NCBI GenBank assembly: GCA_039889035.1
Contig: JBDQQY010000019.1
Span: 121,902-185,901, forward strand
Direction: 5' to 3'
Source: Plantactinospora sp039889035
Lineage (GTDB): Bacteria > Actinomycetota > Actinomycetes > Mycobacteriales > Micromonosporaceae
DNA length: 64,000 nt
Below, in pieces: positions 53,994-62,790 of this stretch (its first letter is position 1; the number at the start of each line of letters is the position of its first letter). The notes beneath the pieces are model-generated. The model worked only from the letters and a program-made list of their open reading frames with translations. It had not been told where the DNA came from and did no database searches. A program made the position numbers and the translations under genes.

Positions 53994-56342
53994 ATGTTCG
54001 CGTCATCCCGCCGTGACTTCCTCCGCCTCACCGGCGCGACCGGAGCCGGTCTCGCCCTGGCCGGGGCCAGCCCTGCGGCGCACGCCGCTCCGGCCCGGCC
54101 CGCCGAGCCGGCCCTGGTGCCCGAGGCGGACGCGACCACGCTCTGGTGGCGCACGCCGGCGCGGGAGGACCAGATCATTCGGGAGGGCCTGCCGATCGGC
54201 AACGGCCGCCTCGGCGCGCTGGTCTCCGGGGATCCGACCGACGACGCCCTCTATCTCACCGACGGCTCGTTCTGGACCGGCGGACGCAACGACACGCTGA
54301 CCGGTGACGGGCAGCTTCCGTACGACGCGAACGGGTTCGGCAGCTTCGGGGTGCTCGCACAGGTGCGGGTCGCGCTGACCGGGCAGGAGGCGTATACGGA
54401 CTATCGCCGCCGGCTGGACCTCAGCAACGGAGTGGTGTCGGCGAGCTACCAGGTCGGCGGGGCGCGCTACCGGCGGGAGGTCTACGCCAGCCACCCGGAC
54501 GACGTGGTCGTGCTGCGGCTCACCCAGACCGGCGGGGGCCGCCACTCCGGCACGGTGTCGCTCGTGGGCACGCACGGCGAGACCACGACCGCGAGCGGCG
54601 GCCAGGCCGGCTTCGCGGGCACGCTCGTCAACGGGCTGACGTACGGGGCGGCCGTCACCGTGGTCGGTACCGGGGGACGGGTCCGCGCCGAGGGCGGCAA
54701 GGTCGCCTTCAACGGCTGCCGGGAAGTGCTGGTGGTCGTCTGCGCGGGCACGAACTACTCGCCCGATGCGGCGAAGGACTTCCGCGACCCGGCGATCGAT
54801 CCACTCGCGCTCGCTCGTACAAAAGTCGCCGCCGCCGCCCGGGTTTCCGGCGCACGGCTTCTCGCCACGCACGTGGCCGACTACCGCCGGCTGTACGACC
54901 GGATGACGATCGACCTCGGCACCTCGTCGGCGGTGCAGCGCGCGCTCGACTCCTGGTCGCGGATTGCCGTCCGGCACACCGACCCGACCACCGTGGACCC
55001 GGAACTCGAGGCGGCGTACGTGCAGTACGGCCGCTACCTCACGATCACCGGCTCGCGCGACGGGCTGCCGATGAACCTCCAAGGGCTGTGGATCCACAAC
55101 AACACCCCGGACTGGTTCGCCGACTACCACACGGACATCAACGTGCAGATGAACTACTGGCTGGCCGACCCGGCAGGGCTCGGCGAGTGCGCGGACGCGC
55201 TGGCCGACTACTGCGTGTCCCAGCTGCCGGTGTGGACCGACGTGACCGGGCGGCTGTTCAATCACCCGAGCAACCGCTTCCGCAACAGCAGCGGGAAGGT
55301 GGCCGGCTGGGCAGTAGCGTTCTCCACCAACATCTACGGAGGCAGCGGCTGGGCCTGGCACCCGTCCGGCAACGCGTGGCTGTGCAACTCGCTGTGGCGG
55401 CACTACGAGTACAGCCAGGACCGGGCGTACCTGGAGAAGATCTATCCAGTGCTCAAGGGCGCCGCCGAGTTCTGGCAGGCGCGGCTGATCACGAGCACGG
55501 TCGACGGACACGAGGTGCTGATCGATGACACGGCCTGGTCGCCGGAGCACGGACCAGACGCCAAGGGTACGACGTACGCCCAGGAACTGGCCTGGGACCT
55601 GTTTCAACAGACGCAGGTCGCGAGCGCCGTACTCGGCCGGGACGCGGAGTTCGCGGCCGTGCTCAAGAACCTGCAGTCGCGGCTCTACCTGCCGCGGGTC
55701 AGCCCCAAGACCGGCTGGCTCGAGGAGTGGATGAGCCCCGACAATCTCGGTGAGACCACGCACCGGCACCTGTCGCCGCTGATCGGCTTCTACCCCGGCG
55801 ATCGGATCGCCGCCGACACGAGTCCGGCTGAGCTGCTCGACGGCGTACGCAATCTGCTGCTGGCTCGGGGGATGGACAGTTACGGGTGGGCGTGCGCGTG
55901 GCGGTCGCTGTGCTGGTCGCGGCTCAAGGACGCGGAGCGGGCGTACCAGCTCTACCTCACGGTGCTGCGGCCGTCGATGAACAACGGCAACGGCACCGCG
56001 GCGAACCTCTTCGACATGTACAGCCAGGGCAGCTACACGATCTTCCAGATCGACGCCAACCTCGGCGGTGCCGCCGCAGCCCTGGAAATGCTGCTCTACT
56101 CCCGGCCCGGCGTGATCGAATTGCTGCCCGCGCTGCCCCGCGCCTGGGCCGCCCGCGGCTCGGTCACCGGCGTCGGAGCACGCGGCGGCTTCGAGGTCGA
56201 CCTCACCTGGCGCGACGGGAAGGCAACCCGGGCAGTGATCCACAGCATCGGCGGCACCACGACTGAGGTCCGCGCGGGTACCTGGCGGCACCGCATCACG
56301 CTACGGCCGGGCGAATCGGTGACGCTCACGCCGGGACGCTGA
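53994..56342 (+). CDS. Tat-exported GH95 glycoside hydrolase (alpha-L-fucosidase family)
   Basis: The 782-residue protein starts with a Tat signal (SRRDFLRLTGATGAGLALAG). The GH95 N-terminal domain shows GLPIGNGRLGALVSGD. The helical barrel has HTDINVQMNYWLADPA (about 379-394), WSPEHGP with the general acid near 518, and QIDANLGG with the base Asp near 686. Known GH95 enzymes have an Asn pair (NxN) where this one reads DIN. It probably cleaves alpha-L-fucose or alpha-L-galactose from plant or host glycans. It lies inside the split aro cluster. Confidence 0.92.
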   Translation: MFASSRRDFLRLTGATGAGLALAGASPAAHAAPARPAEPALVPEADATTLWWRTPAREDQIIREGLPIGNGRLGALVSGDPTDDALYLTDGSFWTGGRNDTLTGDGQLPYDANGFGSFGVLAQVRVALTGQEAYTDYRRRLDLSNGVVSASYQVGGARYRREVYASHPDDVVVLRLTQTGGGRHSGTVSLVGTHGETTTASGGQAGFAGTLVNGLTYGAAVTVVGTGGRVRAEGGKVAFNGCREVLVVVCAGTNYSPDAAKDFRDPAIDPLALARTKVAAAARVSGARLLATHVADYRRLYDRMTIDLGTSSAVQRALDSWSRIAVRHTDPTTVDPELEAAYVQYGRYLTITGSRDGLPMNLQGLWIHNNTPDWFADYHTDINVQMNYWLADPAGLGECADALADYCVSQLPVWTDVTGRLFNHPSNRFRNSSGKVAGWAVAFSTNIYGGSGWAWHPSGNAWLCNSLWRHYEYSQDRAYLEKIYPVLKGAAEFWQARLITSTVDGHEVLIDDTAWSPEHGPDAKGTTYAQELAWDLFQQTQVASAVLGRDAEFAAVLKNLQSRLYLPRVSPKTGWLEEWMSPDNLGETTHRHLSPLIGFYPGDRIAADTSPAELLDGVRNLLLARGMDSYGWACAWRSLCWSRLKDAERAYQLYLTVLRPSMNNGNGTAANLFDMYSQGSYTIFQIDANLGGAAAALEMLLYSRPGVIELLPALPRAWAARGSVTGVGARGGFEVDLTWRDGKATRAVIHSIGGTTTEVRAGTWRHRITLRPGESVTLTPGR

Positions 56343-56379
56343 CCACCCGAAGGACCGGGAAAAGGCGACGCCACCGAAG

Positions 56380-56471
56380 TGAACCTTTTTCAACCTCCCC
56401 TTACGGTCCGACGGACCGCAAGGTCGGACGCGGTGCGTAAGCGCCGCGCGGTCCAGGTTGAAAAAGGTTCA
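56380..56471. repeat. 92-bp element bounded by 17-bp perfect inverted repeats
   Basis: TGAACCTTTTTCAACCT (56380-56396) recurs inverted at 56455-56471. The inside holds nested stems (CTTACG/CGTAAG type and GTCCGAC/GTCGGAC). The right arm supplies the aroE stop codon. It sits between convergent genes, but T and A tracts are on the wrong sides for a classical bidirectional terminator, so a MITE-like insertion is also possible. Confidence 0.7.
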
Positions 56472-57299
56472 GTGCGCGGCGCGGGCGGCGGCGAGGGCGG
56501 AGCGCATCTCGGAGACCGGGGCGGGCACCCCGGTGAACTGCTCGAACTGCCCGACCGCCTGGGCGAGCAGCAGGTCGAGGCCGGAGGCGATCCGGCAGCC
56601 GGCCGCCGCCGCAGAGGCAGCCAGCGGGGTCGGCCACGGGTCGTAGACGACGTCGAAGAAGACCGTCTCGGGCCGCCAGGTCCGGGCCGCCGCCGCGAAA
56701 CCGTCGGCGGCGCCCTTCGGCACGGTGGAGATCACCAGATCCGCGCCCTCCGGCCCGGCCGGCACTGCCCACTCCGCGATCTCGAACCGCAGCCCGAGCG
56801 TGCCGGCCAGCCGGGCGAGTTCCTCCCCCGCCGCGTGCCGGCGTACCCGGCAGGTGACCCGGCGGGCGGAGAGCTGCACGGCGGCGGCGAGCGCTGCCCG
56901 GGCCGTACCGCCGGCACCGAGCAGCACCACCTCGGCGCCGGCCGACACACCCGCGCCGGTCAGCACGTCGACCATCCCCGGTACGTCGGTGTTGTCGGCG
57001 GCCCAGGAGCCGTCCGGTCGACGTACCAGAGTGTTGGCGGCGCCGATCGCGGCAGCGACCGGCGAGACCTCGCCGGCCACCGCGAGCGCCGCCTCCTTCA
57101 GCGGCATGGTCAGGGAGAGCCCCGCCCACTCCGGGCCGAGCCCGGCCACCCGGTCGGGCAGCTCGGCCTCGGCACACTCGATCGCGCTGTACGCCCACCC
57201 GGTCAACCCGGCCGCCGCGTAACCGGCGTTGTGGATCACCGGGGAGAGCGAGTGGGCGATCGGCTTGCCCAGCACCGCCGCCCGGCGCTGGGCGCTCAC
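56469..57299 (-). CDS. aroE: shikimate dehydrogenase
   Basis: AroE reduces 3-dehydroshikimate with NADPH. The 276-residue protein has KPIAHSLSPVIHNAGY, the catalytic Lys in LTMPLKEAAL, NTLVR, the Asp in ADNTDVPG, and the GAGGTARAAL dinucleotide loop. The GTG start lies 12 nt after the mltG stop. Its stop lies in an inverted-repeat arm. Confidence 0.96.
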   Translation of the reverse strand: MSAQRRAAVLGKPIAHSLSPVIHNAGYAAAGLTGWAYSAIECAEAELPDRVAGLGPEWAGLSLTMPLKEAALAVAGEVSPVAAAIGAANTLVRRPDGSWAADNTDVPGMVDVLTGAGVSAGAEVVLLGAGGTARAALAAAVQLSARRVTCRVRRHAAGEELARLAGTLGLRFEIAEWAVPAGPEGADLVISTVPKGAADGFAAAARTWRPETVFFDVVYDPWPTPLAASAAAAGCRIASGLDLLLAQAVGQFEQFTGVPAPVSEMRSALAAARAAH

Positions 57300-57311
57300 C
57301 TCGTCGTCACC

Positions 57312-58532
57312 TCAGAGCACGCCGTTCTCTCGGGCCTTCTGTTCGTTCCGTGCGTGTTGCTCGGCCGTCTCCGCGAACGCCGAGTGGCCCTGCTTGTCGA
57401 TGGCCACGAAGAACCGCCAGTTGCCCTTCGGCGGGTTCATCGCCCCCTCCAGGGCCTTCTGGCCCGGGTTGTTGATCGGCCCCGGGGGCAGCCCGGCCTT
57501 GCCGTGCATCCGGTACGGGTTCTTCGAGTCGAAGAGTTCGGCGTCCGTCATGTCCCCGGAGCGCTTGGTCTTCTTGCCGGTCAGCTCCCAGTAGTAGTTG
57601 ACCCCGACGTCGAACTCCAGGCAGCCGGTCAGGCCGTTGCCGTTCTTGCAGTAGTGGTCGCCGCTGTAGATCCGGTTGTACGCCACCCGGGCGACCTTGC
57701 CGAGGTCGTCGGCGTTGCCCGCCTCGGCCTGGGCCAGCGACGCCACGATCAGCGCCTCGTACGGGCTGATCTCGCGCTCCTTCTGCACCCGGTCGACGAA
57801 GTCGATCTCCTCGGCGACCGACATGAAGCGCTGCACCATCAGCTTGAGGATCGCCTCGGCGCTGGCGTTCGGTGGGAGCTCGTAGGTGTCCGGGAAGAGG
57901 AATCCCTCGATCGACTTCCGCACCGACTGCTTGTCGTCACGCTTGAACCAGAAGTCGGCGATGCCGAGCCCTTCCAGGTCCTTGGCGGCGGTCTCGAAGT
58001 CCTTGACCGGCAGCTTCGTCTCGGCCGCCAGCGCCTTGAAGATCTGCTTGGCGGTTGCGCCCTCCTTGACCAGGAAGCCGTTGACGAGCTTGTTCTTCAG
58101 GTCCAACAGCAGGCCCAGCGCCGCCTTCGCGTTCATCTCCTTGCGGACCTTGTACACACCCGGCTGGATGTTCTGGCTCCGCGAGTTCTCCTGGGCCGCC
58201 TCGATGAACGCCTTGGTGCTCTTGACGACGCCGGCCGCGACCAGCGTGTTGGCGATGTCGGCGATGCTCTGGCCCTGTTCGACCTGGACCTGGACCTCAC
58301 CGCTGCCGTTGCCGTCGTAATCCGGGGTGACGAAGTATCCCTGCACCCGGTCGAAGCCATACCAGCCGGCACCGCCCAGGACGCCGAGCAGCACGAACGT
58401 CATCAGCAGTGCCGCGACGGTGCGCCCCCGCCCGCCACGCTTCTTCTTGCCGTTGCGTTTGCGCTGCGCGCCGCGCCGGTGCCGTCCCTTCTCCGCACGC
58501 TCGTCGAACGCGAGCTCCAACTCGTCGATCAT
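57312..58532 (-). CDS. mltG: endolytic transglycosylase MltG
   Basis: MltG cuts new glycan strands and so sets their length. The 406-residue protein has a basic cytoplasmic tail, one membrane span near residues 38-60, a LysM-like segment, and the YceG domain. The catalytic Glu is the one in ASLAQAEAGN. GLPPGPINNPGQKALEGAMNP closes the domain. The ruvX stop overlaps its ATG (ATGA). Confidence 0.96.
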   Translation of the reverse strand: MIDELELAFDERAEKGRHRRGAQRKRNGKKKRGGRGRTVAALLMTFVLLGVLGGAGWYGFDRVQGYFVTPDYDGNGSGEVQVQVEQGQSIADIANTLVAAGVVKSTKAFIEAAQENSRSQNIQPGVYKVRKEMNAKAALGLLLDLKNKLVNGFLVKEGATAKQIFKALAAETKLPVKDFETAAKDLEGLGIADFWFKRDDKQSVRKSIEGFLFPDTYELPPNASAEAILKLMVQRFMSVAEEIDFVDRVQKEREISPYEALIVASLAQAEAGNADDLGKVARVAYNRIYSGDHYCKNGNGLTGCLEFDVGVNYYWELTGKKTKRSGDMTDAELFDSKNPYRMHGKAGLPPGPINNPGQKALEGAMNPPKGNWRFFVAIDKQGHSAFAETAEQHARNEQKARENGVL

Positions 58533-58990
58533 TCCGTCCGCCTCCGCTGCCTGTCTAGCCAGCTCTGCAGAATCTCCACCGCGGCCGCCTGATCGACCAC
58601 CGCCCGTTGACGTCGTCCTCGGACGCCCCGCTCGGCTAGCCTACGAGAAGCCACGACGGTCGACATCCTTTCATCCACCAGATCGACCGGCACCGGGGCG
58701 ATCGCCGCGGCCACCCGCTGGGCGTACGCCTTCGCCTGGGTCGCCGCCGGTCCGTGCCCCCCGGCGAGTGTCACCGGCAGACCGACCACCACCGTGACCA
58801 CCTCGTGGAGTTCGACGAGCCGCGCGATTTCCGAGATATCGGCGGGAACCGCCTCAATACCGGTCTTCAGGTCCCGGGCCAGCGTGACCAGCGGAGTCGC
58901 CAGGATGCCGTCCGGGTCGGAGAGCGCCACGCCCACGCGTACCTGCCCGACGTCCACGCCGAGCCGCACGCCACGAGGAAGAGCCGTCAT
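58529..58990 (-). CDS. ruvX: putative pre-16S rRNA nuclease / Holliday junction resolvase-like YqgF
   Basis: The 153-residue RNase H-fold protein has LGVDVGQVRVGVALSD with the first catalytic Asp, VVVGLPVTLAG, and DERMSTVVA with a further acidic pair. Homologues mature 16S rRNA ends or act on Holliday junctions. The original ruvX name is kept. It overlaps mltG. Confidence 0.95.
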   Translation of the reverse strand: MTALPRGVRLGVDVGQVRVGVALSDPDGILATPLVTLARDLKTGIEAVPADISEIARLVELHEVVTVVVGLPVTLAGGHGPAATQAKAYAQRVAAAIAPVPVDLVDERMSTVVASRRLAERGVRGRRQRAVVDQAAAVEILQSWLDRQRRRTE

Positions 58991-59086
58991 CGTGCCGCGC
59001 CAGGGGAAGGTCGGTTCATCGTGTTACGCACCGGAAAGCTGGATCATCCGTATCCTGTCGGCCGGCTCCGGGCAGATCCGCCCGAA

Positions 59087-59132
59087 CCGGCGGGCCGTCG
59101 TGGCTGAAGATCCAATCACAACGGCCCGCCGG
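59087..59132 (-). terminator. hairpin after alaS
   Basis: CCGGCGGGCCGT (59087-59098) pairs perfectly with 59121-59132 over 12 bp, with a 22-nt loop. It lies 20 nt after the alaS stop on the minus strand and before ruvX, so it should end the DUF948-DUF6167-alaS transcript. Confidence 0.6.
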
Positions 59133-59152
59133 GGAGCAACCAGAGCCGGAGG

Positions 59153-61834
59153 TCACGCCTCGGCGAGCGCCTTCTCGACCGCGGCCAGCAGGCTCGGCGC
59201 CTCGCCGGCCGGCAGGCCGCCGCCCTGGGCCAGATCGGCGTTGCCACCGCCCCGGCCGGAGAGCGCACCCTTGACCAGGGCCGCCGCCGAGACGTCCCGG
59301 TCCTTGGCCGCGCCGTTCACCGCGACCACCAGCGACGCCTTGCCGTTCGCCCGGGCCGCCACCGCGACCACCGCCGGACGGGCCGGGTCGATCTTGCCCC
59401 GGATCTCCTGGGCGAGGGTACGCACGTCGTTGCCGGCCGCGCCCTCCGGCGCCTCGGTGCCGACGAAGGCGACCCCGCGGACGTCCCGGGCCGCCGCGGC
59501 GAGCGCCGCCGCACCGCCGAGCACCAACTGGGCGCGCAGCTTCTCCAGCTCCCGCTCGGCGTCCCGCAGTTGGGCGACCGTCTGCTCGACCCGGTCCGCC
59601 ACCTGGTCGCCCGGGATCCGGTACAGCTCGGCCAGCCGGGAGACCAGCAGGTGCTCCTTGGCCAGGAACTGGAACGCGTCCAGCCCGACCAGCGCCTCCA
59701 CCCGGCGTACCCCGGAGCCGATCGAGGACTCGGAGAGGATCTTCACCAGGCCGAGCTGGGCCGAGCGGGCCACGTGGGTACCGCCGCACAGCTCCCGGGC
59801 GTACTCGCCGACCTCGACGACCCGCACCTCGTCGCCGTACTTCTCGCCGAAGAGCGCCATCGCGCCGAGCCGGCGGGCCTCCTCCTGCGAGGTGATGAAG
59901 GCGTGCACCTCCAGGTCGGCCAACAGCACCTCGTTGACCTGCTGCTCCACGTCGTGCAGCACGCTCGGCGCCACCCCGGTCGGGGTGTTGAAGTCGAACC
60001 GCAGCCGGCCCGGTGCGTTCAGCGAACCTGCCTGGGTGGCCGACTCGCCGAGGAAGTTGCGCATCGTCTGGTGCACCAGGTGGGTGGCGGTGTGCGACCG
60101 GGAGATCGCCCGCCGACGTACCACGTCGATCTCGGCGAGCCCGGCCTCGCCGGTGCGTACCTCGCCGCGGACCACCCGGGCCCGGTGCACGATCAGCCCC
60201 GGGATCGGCTGCTGCACGTCGAGCACCTCGACCTGACCGGCGCCGACGGTGATCAGGCCGACGTCCGGCTGCTGGCCACCGCCCTCGGCGTAGAACGGGG
60301 TCGCGTCGAGCACCAGCTCGATCGTGTCGCCCTCACCGGCCACCTCGACCGGCGTGCCGCCGGTGCCGAGCAGCGCCCGCACCGACGACTCCCGGGACAC
60401 CTCGGTGTAGCCGGTGAACTGCACCGGCCCGCCGGAGTCGAGCACCGAACGGTACGCCGACAGGTCCACGTGCCCGGTCTTGCGGGCCTGCGCGTCGGCC
60501 TTGGCCCGGGCCCGCTGGTCGGCCATCAGCCGGCGGAACCCGTCCTGGTCCACCGAGAGGCCCTGCTCGGCGGCGATCTCCAGGGTCAGGTCGATCGGGA
60601 AGCCGTACGTGTCGTGCAACTGGAACGCCTTGTCCCCGGAGAGCTTCGCGCCACCCGCCGAACGGGTCTGTTCGATCGCGGTGTCCAGGATCGTCGTACC
60701 GGCCCGCAGGGTGGAGAGGAACGCGTCCTCCTCGGCGTACGCGTAGGAGGAGATCCGGTCGAACTCGGTCGCCAGCTCCGGGTAGGACGGGGACATGCAG
60801 TCCCGGGCCACCGGCAGCAGCTCGGGCAGCGCCCGGTCCTGCCAGCCGAGCAGCCGCATCGCCCGGATCGCCCGGCGCATGATCCGGCGCAGCACGTAGC
60901 CGCGGCCCTCGTTTGCCGGGGTCACCCCGTCGCCGATCAGCATCAGCGCGGTCCGCACGTGGTCGGCGACCACCCGCAGCCGTACGTCGTCCGGGTGCGA
61001 CTCGCTCGCCGCATGCCCCGACTTCGCGCCGTACCGCCGGCCGGTCAGCTCGGCCGCCCGGTCCAGGATCGGCCGCACCTCGTCGATCTCGTAGAGGTTG
61101 TCGACACCCTGCAGGATCGCGGCCATCCGCTCCAGGCCCATGCCGGTGTCGATGTTCTTCGCCGGCAGGTCACCGAGGATCGGGAAGTTCTCCTTGTCGG
61201 TGCCCGGACCCCGCTCGAACTGCATGAAGACCAGGTTCCAGAACTCCAGGTAGCGGTCCTCGTCGACCGCCGGCCCGCCCTCGGCGCCGTACGCCGGGCC
61301 CCGGTCGTAGTAGATCTCCGAACACGGGCCGCACGGCCCCGGGATCCCCATCGACCAGAAGTTGTCCGCCTTGCCCCGCCGGACGATCCGCTCCGCCGGC
61401 ACGCCGATGCCGCGCCACAGCGCCTCGGCCTCGTCGTCGTCCAGGTAGACCGTCGGCCAGATCCGCTCCGGGTCCAGTCCGAAACCGCCGTCGGAGACCG
61501 GCTTGGTGACCAGCTCCCAGGCGAGCGAGATCGCACCCTCCTTGAAGTAGTCACCGAACGAGAAGTTCCCGTTCATCTGGAAGAACGTGCCGTGCCGGCT
61601 GGTCTTGCCGACCTCGTCGATGTCCGGGGTACGGATGCACTTCTGCACCGACACCGCCCGGCGGAACGGCGGCGTCTGCTGACCGAGGAAGTACGGCACG
61701 AACTGGACCATGCCGGCGTTGACGAAGAGCAGGTTCGGGTCGTCGATCGCCGGCAGCGGAGCGGACGGCACCACCGTGTGCCCGTTGGCCTCGAAGTGCG
61801 CCAGGTAGCGCCGCTTGACTTCCGCCGTTTTCAT
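59153..61834 (-). CDS. alaS: alanyl-tRNA synthetase
   Basis: AlaS charges tRNA-Ala. The 893-residue protein has the class II core (RRYLAHFEANGHTVVPSAPL, RHGTFFQMNGNFSFGDYFK), the editing domain with HTATH and CGGTH zinc motifs, and the C-terminal coiled/DHHA1 region. The start overlaps the DUF6167 stop (ATGA). Confidence 0.98.
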   Translation of the reverse strand: MKTAEVKRRYLAHFEANGHTVVPSAPLPAIDDPNLLFVNAGMVQFVPYFLGQQTPPFRRAVSVQKCIRTPDIDEVGKTSRHGTFFQMNGNFSFGDYFKEGAISLAWELVTKPVSDGGFGLDPERIWPTVYLDDDEAEALWRGIGVPAERIVRRGKADNFWSMGIPGPCGPCSEIYYDRGPAYGAEGGPAVDEDRYLEFWNLVFMQFERGPGTDKENFPILGDLPAKNIDTGMGLERMAAILQGVDNLYEIDEVRPILDRAAELTGRRYGAKSGHAASESHPDDVRLRVVADHVRTALMLIGDGVTPANEGRGYVLRRIMRRAIRAMRLLGWQDRALPELLPVARDCMSPSYPELATEFDRISSYAYAEEDAFLSTLRAGTTILDTAIEQTRSAGGAKLSGDKAFQLHDTYGFPIDLTLEIAAEQGLSVDQDGFRRLMADQRARAKADAQARKTGHVDLSAYRSVLDSGGPVQFTGYTEVSRESSVRALLGTGGTPVEVAGEGDTIELVLDATPFYAEGGGQQPDVGLITVGAGQVEVLDVQQPIPGLIVHRARVVRGEVRTGEAGLAEIDVVRRRAISRSHTATHLVHQTMRNFLGESATQAGSLNAPGRLRFDFNTPTGVAPSVLHDVEQQVNEVLLADLEVHAFITSQEEARRLGAMALFGEKYGDEVRVVEVGEYARELCGGTHVARSAQLGLVKILSESSIGSGVRRVEALVGLDAFQFLAKEHLLVSRLAELYRIPGDQVADRVEQTVAQLRDAERELEKLRAQLVLGGAAALAAAARDVRGVAFVGTEAPEGAAGNDVRTLAQEIRGKIDPARPAVVAVAARANGKASLVVAVNGAAKDRDVSAAALVKGALSGRGGGNADLAQGGGLPAGEAPSLLAAVEKALAEA

Positions 61835-62136
61835 CTGGTGCCTTCCTCCGGGAACAACTCGCGGTCGCCGATCCTGGGGTCCTCGCGCAGCTCCTCGAAC
61901 TGGTCGTCGAACGCGACACCCTCGGCGAACGCCTGGTGGATCTGCTGCTCACGCTCGGCCATGCCGTCCCGGACGTCGTCCGCGAAGTCCCGTAGGGACT
62001 GCACCAGACCACCGGCGGACTCCGCCACCGAATTCGCGATGCCACCCGGCGTGTACGCCTGGGCGGTGCGGGTCAGCTTGCGGACGACCAGCGCGCCGAC
62101 GGCCAGCCCGATGCCCAACCAGAGCAGTCGTTTCAT
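61831..62136 (-). CDS. DUF6167 membrane protein
   Basis: The 101-residue protein has one N-terminal membrane span (LLWLGIGLAVGALVVRKL) and a helical acidic cytoplasmic part with SLRDFADDVRDGMAEREQQI. It is typical of the short conserved protein before alaS in actinobacteria. It is translationally coupled to alaS. Function is unknown. Confidence 0.88.
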   Translation of the reverse strand: MKRLLWLGIGLAVGALVVRKLTRTAQAYTPGGIANSVAESAGGLVQSLRDFADDVRDGMAEREQQIHQAFAEGVAFDDQFEELREDPRIGDRELFPEEGTR

Positions 62137-62178
62137 GGCCTCATCCTTCCTCCGTACCGGACCGCCGTGCGCGGCGGG

Positions 62179-62649
62179 TCAGTTCCCGCCGCGCCGGGCG
62201 GCCCGACGCTGCTGCTTCAGGGTGGTACGGACCTCGCGCTCCTGCTCGGCGTGCCGTCGGGCGGCGGCGGCCCTGCGCACGCCGTACCCGAACGCGGCCA
62301 CCTTGACCAGCGGGTTCGCCGCGGCGGCCGAGACCACGGTGCTCAGGTTGGCGATGTTGGCGGTGACGTTCTGGGCGTGACCGGTCATCGTGTCGATCTT
62401 GGCGAGCTGGATGTTCACCCCGTCCAGCGAGGTGTGCACCTGGCCCAGCGCGGTGTTCACGTTCTCCACCGTGACGTTCATGTTGGCGAGCAGCGGCGCC
62501 GTGCGGTCGTTGATGTCGTTGATCGCCTGGGTCGCCGCGTCCACCGTGTTGCCCAGCCGCCAGATCGGCCTGGCCAGCACCAACACCAGCATCAGGAACG
62601 CCCCGGCCGCGACGAGCGCGGCGATCTGGCCGATCTCTCCAGCGTCCAC
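62179..62649 (-). CDS. DUF948 membrane protein
   Basis: The 156-residue protein has one N-terminal span (IAALVAAGAFLMLVLVLARPIW) and a long helical region of the DUF948 type (DINDRTAPLLANMNVTVENVNTAL split over residues 44-67) that predicts a coiled coil. The C-terminus is very basic. GTG start behind GAGGAGGA. It is the first gene of the alaS unit seen here. Confidence 0.9.
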   Translation of the reverse strand: MDAGEIGQIAALVAAGAFLMLVLVLARPIWRLGNTVDAATQAINDINDRTAPLLANMNVTVENVNTALGQVHTSLDGVNIQLAKIDTMTGHAQNVTANIANLSTVVSAAAANPLVKVAAFGYGVRRAAAARRHAEQEREVRTTLKQQRRAARRGGN

Positions 62650-62790
62650 CCGTGTCCTCCTCTATGCACCGTCTCGGAAATCGCGCGCGAGGCGTCTCAC
62701 CCGGACGTCCGGCGCCGTGTCACGACGGTTACCCGGAATGCCCTTCGGAGTACCAACCCCGAACCCTACCGTCGGTGACGACCACCGGCC

